Assembly (NCBI GenBank): GCA_965153355.1
Contig: OZ231128.1
Span: 43,958,001-44,022,000, forward strand
Reading direction: 5' to 3'
DNA: 64,000 nt
Origin: Flaccisagitta enflata
Lineage: Eukaryota; Chaetognatha; Sagittoidea; Aphragmophora
The notes under the pieces were generated by a model. It did no database searches and was not told the DNA's origin. It saw only the letters and a program-made list of their open reading frames with translations. A program made the position numbers and the translations under genes. Below, in pieces: positions 48,970-61,827 of the stretch; within the stretch, counting starts at the first letter, position 1, and each line of letters opens with the position of its first letter.

Positions 48970-49345
48970 TATAAACTGATTCCTCCCTCCCCCTCGCCTC
49001 CCCACCCCTCCCCCAACCCCCCCCCCACGCCCCCCCTCCCCCCACGCCTCCCCTCCCCCACCCCTCTCCCCCACGCCTCCCCCCAACGCCTCCCCACCCC
49101 TCCCCCCACACCTTCCCCCCAACGCCTCCCCACCCCTCCCCTCCCTTCCAAAAGAGACAAAAGAGACAAAGAGACATAAGAGACATAAGATACCTATGAT
49201 ACATGAGAGAAATAAGAGACATAAGAGATATAAGAGACATATAGGAGACACAAGATGATAAGAGACATAAGAGACATATGGGAGACAAAAGAGACAAAAT
49301 AGACAAAAGAGATGAAAGAGACATAAGAAATATAAGAGAGAAGAG
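48970..49345. repeat. C-rich tract followed by (AGAGACATA)n-type repeats
   Basis: 48975-49145 is made of CCCC-run units such as CCCACCCCTCCCC and CCCCCCACGCC. 49150-49345 carries AGAGACATAAGAGACAT repeats. Confidence 0.9.
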
Positions 49346-49499
49346 ACATGAAGAGAAATGAAGAGAAAACCTTAAAAATCGTGTTAAGAAAAGAGATCCT
49401 ATTAGATAGTTGAAATAAGATAAGAGAATATATCATATGACTTGATAAGTTTTGATATGAATCATGAATATATGAGAATTTAGACATTTAAAGAGTAAG

Positions 49500-50050
49500 C
49501 AAAGGCAAAAATAATTTTAAAAAATAATTTGATTCATACCACCCACATGCACTGTCAGCTGAAAGGCTCTAATGGACCTGCCACCAACAAAATTCCGCTT
49601 ATAACAGATGCAAATTCATATTCTCTTCAAGTTCATTTCTTTTATTTTCTTTGTTGGCAATACAGAAGTCAGCTTATAAAAAAAAATGTTAATTCTCTGA
49701 AATCCGTTAGAGCGGGGTTCAACTGTATATTGATGCATCCAAAAGCTGCCACCACACTAGAAATTACATTTTGTCAAAAACTTAAGAAGATATTTCATTT
49801 TTTGTGTTTTTTAGTTTTGGGTGCCATAGCCAAAAATATGGTCGGAAAATCTCCAACAAAAACAAAATTCGTGGAAATATATCTCACTAATATATAATTT
49901 GCGGCCAAAATGAGTAAAAAAATAAATTCATTGGAATGGCTCAAAAACTTTAAGGCTTACGTTGCATCAAAATAAAGTTATGCGGACAATTGTTTTCTTT
50001 CACAGAAGGTTAAATACTTGTATGAAAATGCATCTTGATCTATATTTAAT
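49500..50050. other. No recognised gene
   Basis: An open frame of 122 codons (49529-49897) has no recognisable domain, no clear splice context and ordinary AT-rich composition. Listed as unassigned. Confidence 0.35.
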
Positions 50051-50099
50051 TTTTTGTTGCGGAGACGCGACTCTACACCTTGCTGTGTCGGTTGGTCCG

Positions 50100-51170
50100 T
50101 CCCATAACCGTTTTAGATGCATCCTTGCATTTCTATAAGAGGGTCTGTCCATCCGTCAGTCCATCTGTTGGTCCGTACATGTGTCCATTACGCCTCTGCT
50201 TAAATCACACCTAACCATCCCAAATCACCCACCAACCACCCCCGACCATTTTTAGATGCGTCCTTGCATCTCTATAAGAGGGTCTGTCCATCCGTCTGTC
50301 TGTCCGTCCATTGGCCCATCCGTGTGTCCGTTACGCCTCTGCTTAAATCACTAACCATCTCAAATCACCCACCAACCACCCCCCACCATTTTTAGATGCG
50401 TCCTCGCATCTCTACAAGAGGGTCTGTCTGTCCGTTTGTCTGTCCGTCTGTTGGTCCGTTACGCCTCTGCTTGTATCAAACCGAGCCATCTCAAATCACC
50501 TACCAACCACCCCCGACCATTATCAGATGCGTGCCTGCATCTCTATAAGAGGGTCTGTCCGTCCATTCGTCAGTAGGTCCATCGGTCTGTCCATTGGTCC
50601 ATTACGCCTCTGCTTAAATCACACCCAGCCATCTCAAATCACCCATCAACCAATCTCCGACCATTTTTAGATGCATTCTCGTATCACTATAAGATGGTTT
50701 GTCCTTCCGTCTGTCCGTCCGTCTGTTGGCCCATCCGTGTGTCCGTTACGCCTCTGCTTAAATCACACCTAGCCATCTCAAATCACCCACCAACCACCCC
50801 CGACCATTTTTAGATGCGTCCTCGCATCTCTATAAGAGGGTCTGTCCGTCCGTCCATCCGTCTGTTGGTCCATTATGCCTCAGCTGAAATCACACCTAGT
50901 CATCTCAAATCACCCACCAACCACTCCCAACCATTTTCAGATGCGTGCTTGCATCTCTATAAGAGGATCTGTCCGTCCCTCCATCAGTTGGTCCATCCGT
51001 CAGTCCATTGGTCCGTTATGCATCTGCTCAAATCACACCTAGCCATCTCAAATCACCCATCAACCATCTCTGACCATTTTTAGATGCGTCCTGGCATCTC
51101 TATAAGAGGGTCTGTCCGTCCATCCATCCGTCCATCGATCAGTCCGTCCATGTGTCCATTCCTCAAGATC
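50100..51170. repeat. Tandem array of about 140-150 bp units derived from the interspersed repeat's hairpin end
   Basis: Eight units begin ATTTTTAGATGCGTCCTCGC + ATCTCTATAAGAGGGTCTG and continue with TCCGTCC tracts, TTACGCCTCTGCTTAAATC and TCAAATCACCCACCAACCAC. The start of each unit equals the hairpin end of the short interspersed repeat with a changed stem. A degraded interspersed-repeat head lies just upstream (50055-50100). Confidence 0.88.
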
Positions 51171-51720
51171 ACTACATTCCCCTGATCATATACCTTAGTT
51201 GATCTAGCCCCCATCCCTCCCACCTCCACAATTCCATTTTCTCTATTTCAAATTCTTTGAATTTATTCTCTTTTAAGTCAAGGGGAATAGGGGAATAGGG
51301 GAATAGGGGAACACTAACTCTAATCAATAGTATCAGCGTTTATGTCATGACAACACAGAAACATCTAAGCACATATGATTATTGCATGAAGCAGATGTTT
51401 ATAGGAACATCTATTTCATCGAAAGACAGTTTTGTTTGAACATGTAAATTAAGATTGATGATAATAATAGCATTAGGTAAAATTCATTGTGGGGTGATAT
51501 TGTCCCTTGTGAAGGAAACCAAATAAAAAGGTGTGTCAGTCCATCTGTCCCTTGGCTCTCTATACATCGATTATGTTTAGCACAAAATTCAATACACGCA
51601 GAGACACAATCGGGACGCATCGTTACTCAGTTGGGCTTGTCAAATTGCGAGCAGTTTTTGCATTACCGCCCCTGCCAAACTGCCAGCGACTGTCCTGCCA
51701 TGTATCTGGCCTTGTTTAAA
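51171..51720. other. Mostly unassigned; interspersed-repeat remnant at the right
   Basis: A short GGGGAATA repeat is at 51283-51310. From 51530 to 51716, CATTACCGCCCCTGCC and GTATCTGGCCTTGTTT mark a degraded interspersed repeat in reverse orientation. Confidence 0.5.
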
Positions 51721-51959
51721 CACTCGCTAGCTGGACTGAGGTGCCTATTTTTTTATTGATGACAGAGAAGACATGTGAGAAAGGAAGACCAGACAGAAAA
51801 ACGTTGTTTTATTGTTATAGCTCTTAGTTTAAGAAGAAATTGTATAGTTATAACCAAAGAGAAGCTAAAGGGTGTTTCATGCCAAATTAGACATAAGAAA
51901 ACAATGCCATCCTGCCTCTAAAAATACAAAAATAGTTCTGAAAAAAAACAAAAAAACAA

Positions 51960-53050
51960 AACATTTGAGCTCTGGTTTTCTTGCGTAAAGATTTTATGGG
52001 TCTGGGTCAAATTTTTAGTCGCGTGCTACGCAACTCTTCACTCCGCTATGTTGGTTGGTTGGTTAATTGGTTGGTTGGTTGGTCAGTTGGTCCCTTTTTT
52101 TTCAGCGTTTTTGATTTTTTTGAGCGGGTACCAGAATGATAAGCACCTCAGTGGAAGCGCGAGTAAGAGAAGTGTCGGAATGGTAAGTGCAAGAAACAGA
52201 AGCGCCCTGCACTCATAAGCACAAGAATAATAAGCGACCCCTCACGCTACTGGGGAGGCTTTCATAGGTCAAGAAAAATGCTCAGTCATGACGGTGACTG
52301 GTTTGGACTTCCAGAAGGTCTACTCTATCACTTGATAGCACAGAGAAAAAAATTTGGCTTCAAAATTTCATTTAAATCAACAAAATAATTAACATTTTCT
52401 ATGTTTGGCTAGATGAATTGAATGGTTGAAGCCCATCTTCAATTCTTGTAAAAGAATTGTATTCCTTGAAAAATTTCCATTCATTTGATAGGTCGCACTA
52501 TATGCTTTTATCAAGAAACAAAAAAGAACAATTTTGTGTTACATCACTGTTGGTTGTTACATTGATAATGTTGTTGCCATATGTTGAAGGAAAATTTGAC
52601 TTTTTTATTTTTGAGTAGAACTATATAGTGCAACCTATCAAATGATTGGAAATCTTTCAAGAATTAATCTTTACCCAAAACATTTAAGATTTTAATGTGT
52701 AAAGACTCATAGCAAAAAACATGGTTGTAGGGCCACATTTTGTTGATTTTAGGCAAATTGCCCTATTCCCTGCCAAAAAAATAATTCTGAAAATTTTTCT
52801 TTAAATTGCTCTCAATTCTTAACAACTGGAGTTATAGATGCCAGATTGAACCAATTAAAGCTCATCACATTTCCTTTAATTTGAGACTTATCTGGCATCT
52901 GTGGTTTAAGCCGTCTAGAAATGAGACCAATTTAAAGAAAAACTTCCAAGATTAAAAAAGGTAATTTCAATTCAACTGTGAATATTTATTCTACTTCATC
53001 CTGATGTAATGGCTAAACTATTTCACTCAGACCAATGAAATTTTCGGTAT
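51960..53050. mobile_element. Degraded relative of the inner inverted repeat of family 3
   Basis: TTTTATGGGTCTGGGTCAAA near 51990 and CTCAGACCAATGAAATTTTC near 53040 are inverted relatives of the pair at 47596/47995. Inside is a shorter inverted pair (CATTTGATAGGTCGCACTAT at about 52482 and ATAGTGCAACCTATCAAATG at about 52625). Confidence 0.5.
52012..52105 (-). mobile_element. Short interspersed repeat head, nested in a larger repeat
   Basis: TTTTTAGTCGCGTGCTACGC + AACT (stem with a mismatch), CTCCGCTATGTTGGTTGG and TTGGTTGGTTGGTC. It is inserted near the end of the inverted-repeat family described for 51960-53050. Confidence 0.65.
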
Positions 53051-53258
53051 TGTTCGGGTGTGCTGGAGTGTGCCAGGTATTGCTTGGGTATGCTCGGGTA
53101 TGCAGGTAATGCTAATAACTAGTATTGCTTGGGTATAGTGTTGGGTATGCTCAGAGTATTATGGTGTCTAGGTATTGTGGGTTATTGCTTGGGTATTGCT
53201 AGGGTATTTCTTGGGTATATTAAGGTGTAACAAAGGGTATTGCTCGGGTATTAATCTC
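53045..53258. repeat. Imperfect 10-bp repeat GGGTATTGCT
   Basis: TATTGCTTGGGTAT and variants recur irregularly immediately to the left of minisatellite array 2. Confidence 0.7.
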
Positions 53259-53275
53259 ACATTTTTCTATTATAG

Positions 53276-56200
53276 ATTACCAGGTGGGGTACTGCTGGGA
53301 TAATTCCCTAAGTTTGTATTCAGGTTTTAATAGCTCCACTCTTATGTTGATAAGCGGTACTGCCAGATTGAAGGGGATACTGCTGGGATAGTTCCCCAAC
53401 TACTTTGGGCAGCGGCCCAAAGGGCAATGTCCTGTAGAGACACAGGGTGAATTTCCACCACGTCCAAGTCCCAGTCCGGGTGCCAAATTCTGTCACAAGC
53501 TGCCATATTCTTGTAAGAAATTCCTACAAAGGCTGCCACATAGCTACCAATGATATCCCTCTGTTTTCTTACAAAACTAGCCCCGTGAAGCTTATTTGAT
53601 GATGGTTTTACTTATATACAATCATTAAAACAGGTTTTACATCACATTACTCTGGTTTTTCATAAAATTTACATCCCACTTATGTCAAAAATGTCTTCTG
53701 TAATTCATTTTTTTTTCTCTTTTATCCTTATTTCCCATTTTCAATTTGTTTTCCCCACCATCTGCCACAACTGCCGCACTTGGTGGCCTGTCCTCTTCAG
53801 CGTAGCATTGCTGCCCTGCTACCTGAGTCAGCACCCCGGCCGTCCATGCGTCTGTCTACGTGTCCCCATCTTCAAGCTCCATTGGATAACATAGAGGAAG
53901 TGTCAAAATACAAACTTCAGATTGAATAACATGGAGGAATTTACCAAATAAGCAAAAAAATACAGGTTTCCCATTGAATAACATGGAAAATTGATGAAAA
54001 CTAAGAAAAATGTAAAATTCCCATTGAATAACATGGCAAATTAACAAGAAATGGAAAAAAATGCCTTAGCCCATCTAAATAGCATAAATCTGAAACCACT
54101 CCTTACAAGTCTGAAAATAGTCACAGGCGGACATTATTACGGTTCACCCTGTAATCTACAGGACATTGGTCCTTTAGGGCCACTGCCCTGCCCTCACCCC
54201 ACATGATCACTCCAAACAGGGCATCGGGTACCGCTGACCATGTGCGATCCGTGGATGACTTGTTTTCTCTTCAATTTTTCAATCTAAAGTTTGGAGGGGG
54301 TACTGCCAGATTGAAGGGGGTACTGCTGGGATAGTTCCCCAACTTTGTATTCAAGTTTTTATAGCTCTCTTCTTATGTTGATAAGGGGTACTGCCAGATT
54401 CAAGGGGTACTGCTGGGACAGTTCCCAGCTTTTTAATCAGTTTTTCAAGACTTTTAATCTTGTGTTTGAAGAGGTACTGAATCAAAGGGTACTGCTGAGA
54501 TAGTTCCCCAACTTTTTAATCAGTTTTCAAGCAATGTAAGTTTGGATGAGGTACTGCACCAGATTGAAGGGAGTACTGCTGGGATAGTTCCCCAACTTTT
54601 AATCAGATTTTCAAACCTTCAGTAAAAACTGGAGAGGTACTGCCAGATTGAAGAGTACTGCTGGGGATAGTTCCCCAACTTGTATTCAGGTTTTATAGCT
54701 CATTCTTATGTTGATAAGGGTACTGCCAGATTCAAGAGGGTAGTGCCAGGATAGTTCCCCAGCTTTGTAATCAGTGTTTTAAGACTTCAATCTCGTGTTT
54801 GAAGGGGGTACTGCCAGATTGAAGGGGGTACTGCTGGGATAGTTCCCCAACTTTTTATTCAGGTTTTAACAGCTCCACTCTTATGTTGATAGAAGGTACT
54901 GCCAGATTGAAGAAGTACTGCTGGGATAGTTCCTCCTTTTTAATCAGTATTTTAAGCCTTCAATCTAAAGTTGGAAGAAGGTATGCCAGATTGAAGGAAT
55001 ACTGCTGGGATAGTTCACAACTTTTATTCAGATTTTATAGCTCTCTTCTTATGTTGATAAGAGGTACTACCAGATTCAAAGGGGTACTGCTGGAATAGTT
55101 CCCCAGCTTTTTTAATCAGTTTTCAAGACTTCAATCTTGTGTTTGAAGGGGGTACTGCCAGATTGAAGGGGGTACTGCTGAGATAGTTCCCCAACTTTTT
55201 AATCAGTTTTTCAAGCCTTCAATCTAAGTTTGGATGGGGTACTGCCAGATTGAAGGGGGTACTGCTGGGATAGTTCCCCAACTTTGTATTCAGGATTTTA
55301 TAGCTCCACTCTTATGTTGATAGGGGGTACTGCCAGATTCCAGGGGGTACTGCTGGGATAGTTCCCCAGCTTTTTAATCAGTTTTTCAAGACTTCAATCT
55401 CGTGTTTAAGGGGGAAGGGGTACTGCCAGATTGAAGGGAGTACTGCTGGGATAGTTCCCCAACATATTAATCAACTTTGCGTGCCTAAGCTCTTTACATT
55501 TGAAGAGGTACTGCCAGATTGAAGGGGTACTGCAGAGATAGTTCCCCAACTTTCAATCAGTTTTCAAGCCTTCAATCCCTACAAGATTACGTTTGGATAA
55601 GTACTGCAGATTGAAGAGTACACTGGGATAGTTCCCCAACATCAGTTTTCAAAGCCTTCAATCAAAAAGCAGGAGGAGTACTGCCAGATTGAAGAGGTTC
55701 TTGAATAGTTCTAACTTTGTATTCAGTTTTATAGCCTCACTTTCTTATGTTGATAAAGGGTACTTCCAGATTCAAGGGGTACTGCTGGGATAGTTTCCCA
55801 GCTTTGTAATCAGTTTTTTAAGACTTAATCTATATCTAAAAGTGCTATGGAATTAGGCAATTTTTTTTCTCAGGGATAGTTCCCCAACATTTTATTCAGT
55901 TTTTCAAGCCCACAATCTAGTTGTTTGAAGAGGTACTGCCAGATTGAAGAGGTACTGCTAGGATATTCTAACTTTTATTCAGGTTTTAATAGCTCCCTCT
56001 TATAACTGATAAGAGTGCTGCCAGATTGAAGGGAGTACTGCTGGGATAGTTCCCCAACTTTTTAATCAGTATTTTAAGCCTTCAATTTAAAGTTTGGAGA
56101 GGGTACTGCCAGATTCAAGGGGGTACAGCTGGGATAGTTCCCCAGCTTTTTAATCAGTTTTTCAAGACTTAAATCTTGTGTTTAAAGGAGGTACTGCCAG

Positions 56201-59200
56201 ATTGAAAGAAGAAATTACTACTGAGATAGTTCCCCAACTTTTTAATCAGTTTTTCAAACCTTCAATCTAAGTTTGGATGGGGTACTGCCAGATTGAAGGG
56301 TACTGCTGAATATTTTCCAACTTTGTATTCAGAGTTTTATAGCTCTCTTCTTATGTTGATAAAGAAATTTCACTTAAAGAGATTAAAAGGGGTACTGCTG
56401 GGATAGTTCCCCAACTTACACTATCAGTTTTCAGACTTCAATCTCATGTTGAAGGAGTACTGCCAGATTGAAGAGGCCACTGCTGGGATAGTTTCCCAAC
56501 TTTTAATCAGTTTCAAGCAGCCTTCAATCTACAAAGTTTCTGGAGAAGTGCTGCCAGGTGAATGGGGTACTGCTGGGATGGTTTCCCAACTTTGTATTCA
56601 GGTTTTTATAGCTCCATTCTTATGTTAATAAGGGGTACTGCCAGATTCAAGGGGGTACTGCTGGGATAGTTCCCCAGCTTTGTAATCAGTTTTTTAAAAC
56701 TTCAATCTCATGTTTGAAGGGGGTACTACCAGATTGAAGGGGGTACTGCTGGGAGAGTTCCCCAACTTTTTATTCAGTTTTTCAAGCCTTCAATCTTCTG
56801 TTTGAAAGGGGTACTGCCAGATTGAAGGGGGTACTGCTGAGATAGTTCCTCAACTTTTTAATCAGTTTTTCAAGCCTTCAATCTAAGTTTGGATGGGGTA
56901 CTGCCAGATTGAAGGGGGTACTGCTGGGATAGTTCCCCAACTTTTTATTCAGTTTTCAAGCCTTCAATCTAAGTTTGGAGAGAGTACTGCCAGATTGAAG
57001 GGAGGGGTACTGCCCAGGACAGAAGTTTCCCCAACTTTGTATTCAGGTTTTATAGCTCACATTCTTATGTTGATAAGGGGCACTGCCAGATTCAAGAAAT
57101 TTACTACTGGAGATAGTTCCCCAGCTTTGTAAACAATTTTGAGCTTCAATCTCGTGTTTAGGGCGCTGCCAAGATTAAAGGGAGCCTGCTGGGAGAGTTT
57201 CCTAACTTTTTTTAATTCAGTTTTTCAAGGCACTTCAATCTCGTGTTTGAGAGGGCACTGCCAGATTGGTGAGGGGTTCTGCTGGCGCTAGATCCCCAAC
57301 TTTGTATTCAGGTTTTAATAGCTCCACTCTTGTGGTGATAAGGGGTACTGCCAGATTGAAGGGGTACTGCTGGGATAGTTCCCCAGCTTTTTAATCAGTT
57401 TTCCAGGACTTCAATCTTGTGTTGAAGGGGGTACTGCCAGATTGAAGGGGGTACTGCCGAGATAGCTCCCAACCTTTTTGTCAGTTTTCTAATCCTTCAT
57501 CTAAGTTTTGATGAGTACTGCCAGATGGAAGGGTGTGCTGCTAGGATACTTCCCCAACTCTGTATTCAGTTTTTCAAGCCTTCATTCTAAGTTTGGATAA
57601 GGTACTGTGAGATTGAAGGGGTTACTGCTGGGATAGTTCCCCAGCTTTTTAATCAGTTTTTTTAGACTTCAATCTTGTGTTTTAAGGGGGCACTGCCAGA
57701 TTGAAGAAGTACTGCTGGGATGGTTCCCCAACTTTTTAATCAGTTTTTCAAGCCTTCAATCTCGTGTTTGAAGGGGGTACTGCCAGATTGAAGGTGGTAC
57801 TGCTGGGATCGTTCTAACTTTGTATTCAGGTTGTTTATATAGCTCCATTCTTATGTTGATAAAGACTGCCAGATTCAAGGGTACTGCTGGGATGGTTCTA
57901 ACTTTTTTCAAACCTTCAATCTCTTGTTTGAAGGGGGTACTGCCAGATTGAAGGGGGTACTGCTGGGATAGTTCCCCAACTTTGTATTCAGGATTTTATA
58001 GCTCCACTCTTATGTTGATAAGGGGTACTGCCAGATTGAAGGGGGTACTGCTGGGATAGTTGCCCAGCTTTTTAATCAGTTTTTCAAGACTTCAATCTCG
58101 TGTTTGAAGGGGGTACTGCCAGATTGAAGGGGGTACTGCTGGGATAGTTCCCCAACATATTAATCAACTTTATCTGCCTAAACTCCTACATTTGAAAGAG
58201 GTACTGCCAGATTGAAGGAAATTACTGTAGGATAGTTGCTTTTTAATCAGTTTTTCAAGCCTTTAATCAAAAACTTGGAGAAGGAAATTACTGCCAGATT
58301 GAAGGGGTACTGCTCAGGATAGTTCAACTTTGTATTCAGGTTTTTATAGATCCATTCTTATGGTGATAAGGGGTACTGCCAGATTGAGAAATTGCTGCTG
58401 GGATGATTCCCAGCTTCGTAATCAGTTTTAGACTTCAATCGTGTTTGAAGGGTACTGCCAGATTGAAGGGGTACTGCTGGGATAGTTCCCCAACTTTTAA
58501 TTCAGTTTTCAAGCCTTTTAATCTCGTGTTTGAAGAGTACACCAGATTGAAGAGAGGAATGTACTGCTGGGATAGTTCCCCAACTATGTATTCAGGTTTT
58601 AATAGCTCCACTCTTATGTTGATAAGAGGTACTGCCAAATTGAGGTACTGCTGGGATAGTTCTGACTTTTTAATCAATTGCGTAGCTAATCTAAAGGATT
58701 TGAGAGGTACTGCCAGATAAAGGGAGTACTGCTGGGATAGTTCCCAAGCTTTTTATTCAGGTTTTATAGCTCTCTTCTTATGTTGATAAGGGGTACTGCC
58801 AGATTCAAGGGGGTACTGCTGGGATAGTTCCCCAGCTTTTTAATCAGTTTTTCAAGACTTAAATCTTGTGTTTAAAGGAAATTACTACTTGATTGAAAAG
58901 AGGTACTGCTGAGATAGTTCCCCAACTTTTTAATCAGTTTTTCAAGCCTTCAATCTAAAGTTTGGATGGGGTACTGCCAGATTGAAGGGGGTACTGCTGG
59001 GATAGTTCCCCAACTTTGTATTCAGGTTTTTATAGCTCTCTTCTTATGTTGATAAGGGGTACTGCCAGATTGAAGGGGGTACTGCTGGGATAGTTCCCCA
59101 GCTTTTTAATCAGTTTTTCAAGACTTCAATCTTGTGTTTGAAAGGTACTGTAGATTGAAGAAATTTACTGCTGGGATAGTTCACCAACACCAATCAGTTT

Positions 59201-60711
59201 TCTAAGCCTTCAATCTAAAGTTTGGAGAGCACTGCCAGATTGAAGGGGGTACTGCTGGGATAGTTCCCAACTTTGTATTCAGGTTTTTATAGCTCCACTC
59301 TTATGTTGATAAGGGGTACTGCCAGATTGAAGGGGGTACTGCTGGGATAGTTCCCCAACTTTTTAATCAGTATTTTAAGCCTTCAATCTAAAGTTTGGAG
59401 GGGGTACTGCCAGATTGAAGGGGGTACTGCTGGGATAGTTCCCCAACTTTTTAATCAGTTTTTCAAGCCTTCAATCTCGTGTTTGAAGGGGGTACTGCCA
59501 GATTGAAGGGGGTACTGCTGGGATAGTTCCCCAACTTTGTATTCAGGTTTTTATAGCTCCACTCTTATGTTGATAAAATTGCTATGAATTCAAGGGTACT
59601 GCTGGGATAGTTCCACAGCTTCTTAATCAGTTTTTCAAGACTTCAGTCTTGTGTTTGAAGAGGAATGCTACTTGAATTGAAGGGCACTGCTGGGATAGTT
59701 CCTAACTTTATTCATTTTTCAACCCTTCAATTTCGTGTTTGAAGGGGGTACTCCAGATTGAAGGGGTGCTGGCATGAACTTTTAACTGTATTCAGATTTT
59801 ATGCATCCCTCTTGTGTTGATAAGGGTACTGCAGATTGAAGGGGTACTGCTGGGATAGTTCCCAACTATTTAATCAGTATTCTAAGCCTTCAATCTAAAG
59901 TTTGGAGGGGGAACTGCCAGATTGAAGGGGGTACTGCTGGGATAGTTCCCCAACTTTGTATTCAGGTTTTTATAGCTCTGTTCTTATGTTGATAAGGGGT
60001 ACTGCCAGATTCAAGGGGGTACTGCTGGGATAGTTCCCCAGCTTTTTAATCAGTTTTTCAAGACTTCAATCTTGTGTTTGAAGGGGGTACTGCCAGATTG
60101 AAGGGGGTACTGCTGTGATAGTTCCCCAACTTTTTAATCAGTTTTTCAAGCCTTCAATCTATGTTTGGATTGGGTACTGCCAGATTGAAGGAGTACTGCT
60201 GGGATAGTTTCCAACTTTTTAATCAGTTTTCAGCTAATCTAAAGTTTGAAGAGTACTGCCAGATTGAAGGGGGTACTGCTGGGATAGTCCCTACCTCTTT
60301 GAACACTTTGAAATCTCTTTTTTTATTGATGCACTTAATGAACATTATCATTTTGTACACTGACTGTTTTTGGTTGCTCATGCTATATAAGGAGGGTACT
60401 GCCAGAGTTATAAGGGTACTGCTGGTTTGATTCCTCATGTATTCTAAAGGGGTACTGCCAAACAGACTAGGTACTGCTGGGATCGTTCCCTAATATATAA
60501 AAGGGTACTGTCAAGTTGAGGAGGTACTGCCAGGATAGTTCCCCATTATAACATGGGGTACTGCCAGATTTAAGGGGGTACTGCCAGGATCATTCCCCAA
60601 AGAGAAGACTTTGGTACTGCTGAGGGTACTGCTAAGATATATCCCCACTTTTTCCCATTATTTTTACAAGGGGGTACTGGAGGCCAGGGGTACTGCCAAA
60701 TCACATTTACC
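53276..60711. repeat. GGGTACTGC minisatellite array 2 (7.4 kb, interrupted)
   Basis: The same unit as array 1 recurs across more than 7 kb, with patches of near-identical units and patches of decayed ones. A foldback element (53407-54188) interrupts it. The last 400 bp repeats the terminal segment of array 1 almost base for base and ends at the same CACATTTACC. On the minus strand the block begins GTAAATGTGATTTGGCAG, a donor-like sequence. No gene seen inside. Confidence 0.92.
53407..54188. mobile_element. Foldback element inserted in minisatellite array 2
   Basis: GGGCAGCGGCCCAAAGGGCA, ATGTCCTGTAGAGACACAGG on the left is inverted at about 54140-54188. The interior has CCCATTGAATAACATGG repeats like those in 9400-9755. 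It is followed by GGGCATCGGGTACCGCTGAC and then the minisatellite resumes at 54286. Confidence 0.8.
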
Positions 60712-60835
60712 TTAACAATAGTGGACTCAGGAAAGGATTTCTTAAATACGAGATCAACATCAAAATCATACATATATGATACAACAATGGCATCAGGATA
60801 CAGAGAGAAGCATCCCCCTAAAGAGGGTTCGCTTT
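60711..60835 (-). CDS. Possible minus-strand exon ending at a minisatellite-bearing intron
   Basis: Read on the minus strand, an acceptor-like TTTGGCAG is followed by open codons SEPSLGGCFSLYPDAIVV, then YDFDVDLVFKKSFPEST and IVK, ending at a GTAAAT donor. The donor belongs to the terminal sequence of the 53.3-60.7 kb minisatellite block. The pyrimidine tract is weak. No family recognised. Confidence 0.33.
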
Positions 60836-60874
60836 CTGCCAAATCCGTAACGTGGCTTGTCAAAACAAAATCAC

Positions 60875-60875
<1 letters not shown>

Positions 60876-60967
<92 letters not shown>
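60876..60967. repeat. (GA)n microsatellite
   Basis: About 45 uninterrupted GA units, just upstream (minus strand) of the exon candidate 60711-60835. Confidence 0.95.
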
Positions 60968-60969
<2 letters not shown>

Positions 60970-61154
60970 CATTTTTAAAATCGCGTTATTTATCATCAAA
61001 ACAAAACAATGCGCAACCAACAATCGCCGCAAAAAGAAGCGTGAGGGACTGAAGAAGACACACTGCAAATGAACCACTGATTATTTCTTGAAAAAAAAAA
61101 ACCCAAAATATTGGTCTAGTCTTTGGCATTTTAAAAGCTGTCTTTGATAAAACT

Positions 61155-61580
61155 GGTGACGGCAAGTTATTGGTTAAAGACAATGTTTTCACTTCAGTAT
61201 GATTTTTTTCAAAGGAAACAAAAGAGGAAAATGTAACTTGAGAACCAATAGAAATAGTCAAATTTTGAAGAAAAAAAAACATGGCCGGATACACAGCAAC
61301 CCAGTTGCGTGTGGGTGGGCAGGGGCGTGATAGAAAAGGTCACCAGGGCATTTGGGCAGGAGCAGTGAGCTCAAAAAGCATAAAAACACCAAAAGCCTAA
61401 CAGGGGACTGACCAACTGACTGACCTATGGTCAGATGGACAAAGAGTGCAATGTGTAGTACAAATGTGTCTTTCACCACAAACATGCGATTCTATTTCGA
61501 TTAGTTAGTCCTCTTTTGTTTCCTTTGAGAAAAATCATACTGTAGCACATAGGTAGCTTCAACCATTAACTTGCCGTCAT
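61155..61580. repeat. Inverted repeat with 75-bp arms
   Basis: GACGGCAAGTTATTGGTTAA and CAAAGGAAACAAAAGAGG on the left face their inverses (CCTCTTTTGTTTCCTTTGAG, TTAACTTGCCGTC) on the right. An interspersed repeat sits in the loop. Confidence 0.7.
61279..61455 (+). mobile_element. Short interspersed repeat inside an inverted repeat
   Basis: ACATGGCCGGATACACAGC, GTGTGGGTGGGCAGGGGCG, GGGCATTTGGGCAGGAGCAG and GGGACTGACCAACTGACTG. It lacks the terminal hairpin and lies in the loop of the inverted repeat at 61155-61580. Confidence 0.7.
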
Positions 61581-61827
61581 CTTCACAGATTAATAATCCG
61601 TGAAACACTATCAGCCTTCTTGCCAAGTACCTTAGAGGAAACACAATTTTTACCATGGAGAAATCTGTTGAGTAGTTACCCAATTTCTTCTTATAAAGAA
61701 CCTAGTGTGTAAGAATGTCAAGCCCATTAATCGCTCAGTGCCAATGGTTAAAAGTTATCTCTATCTCTTTTGAAAGCTTCAGAAAAAGTGTCCTTTTAAA
61801 GTGTGAATGGATAAAAACATATATTAC

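Noticed and set aside
53276-60711. CRISPR array (regular repeats with spacers)
   Set aside because: Eukaryotic context, drifting repeats of about 88 bp with repeated rather than unique spacers, and no cas genes. It is a minisatellite.
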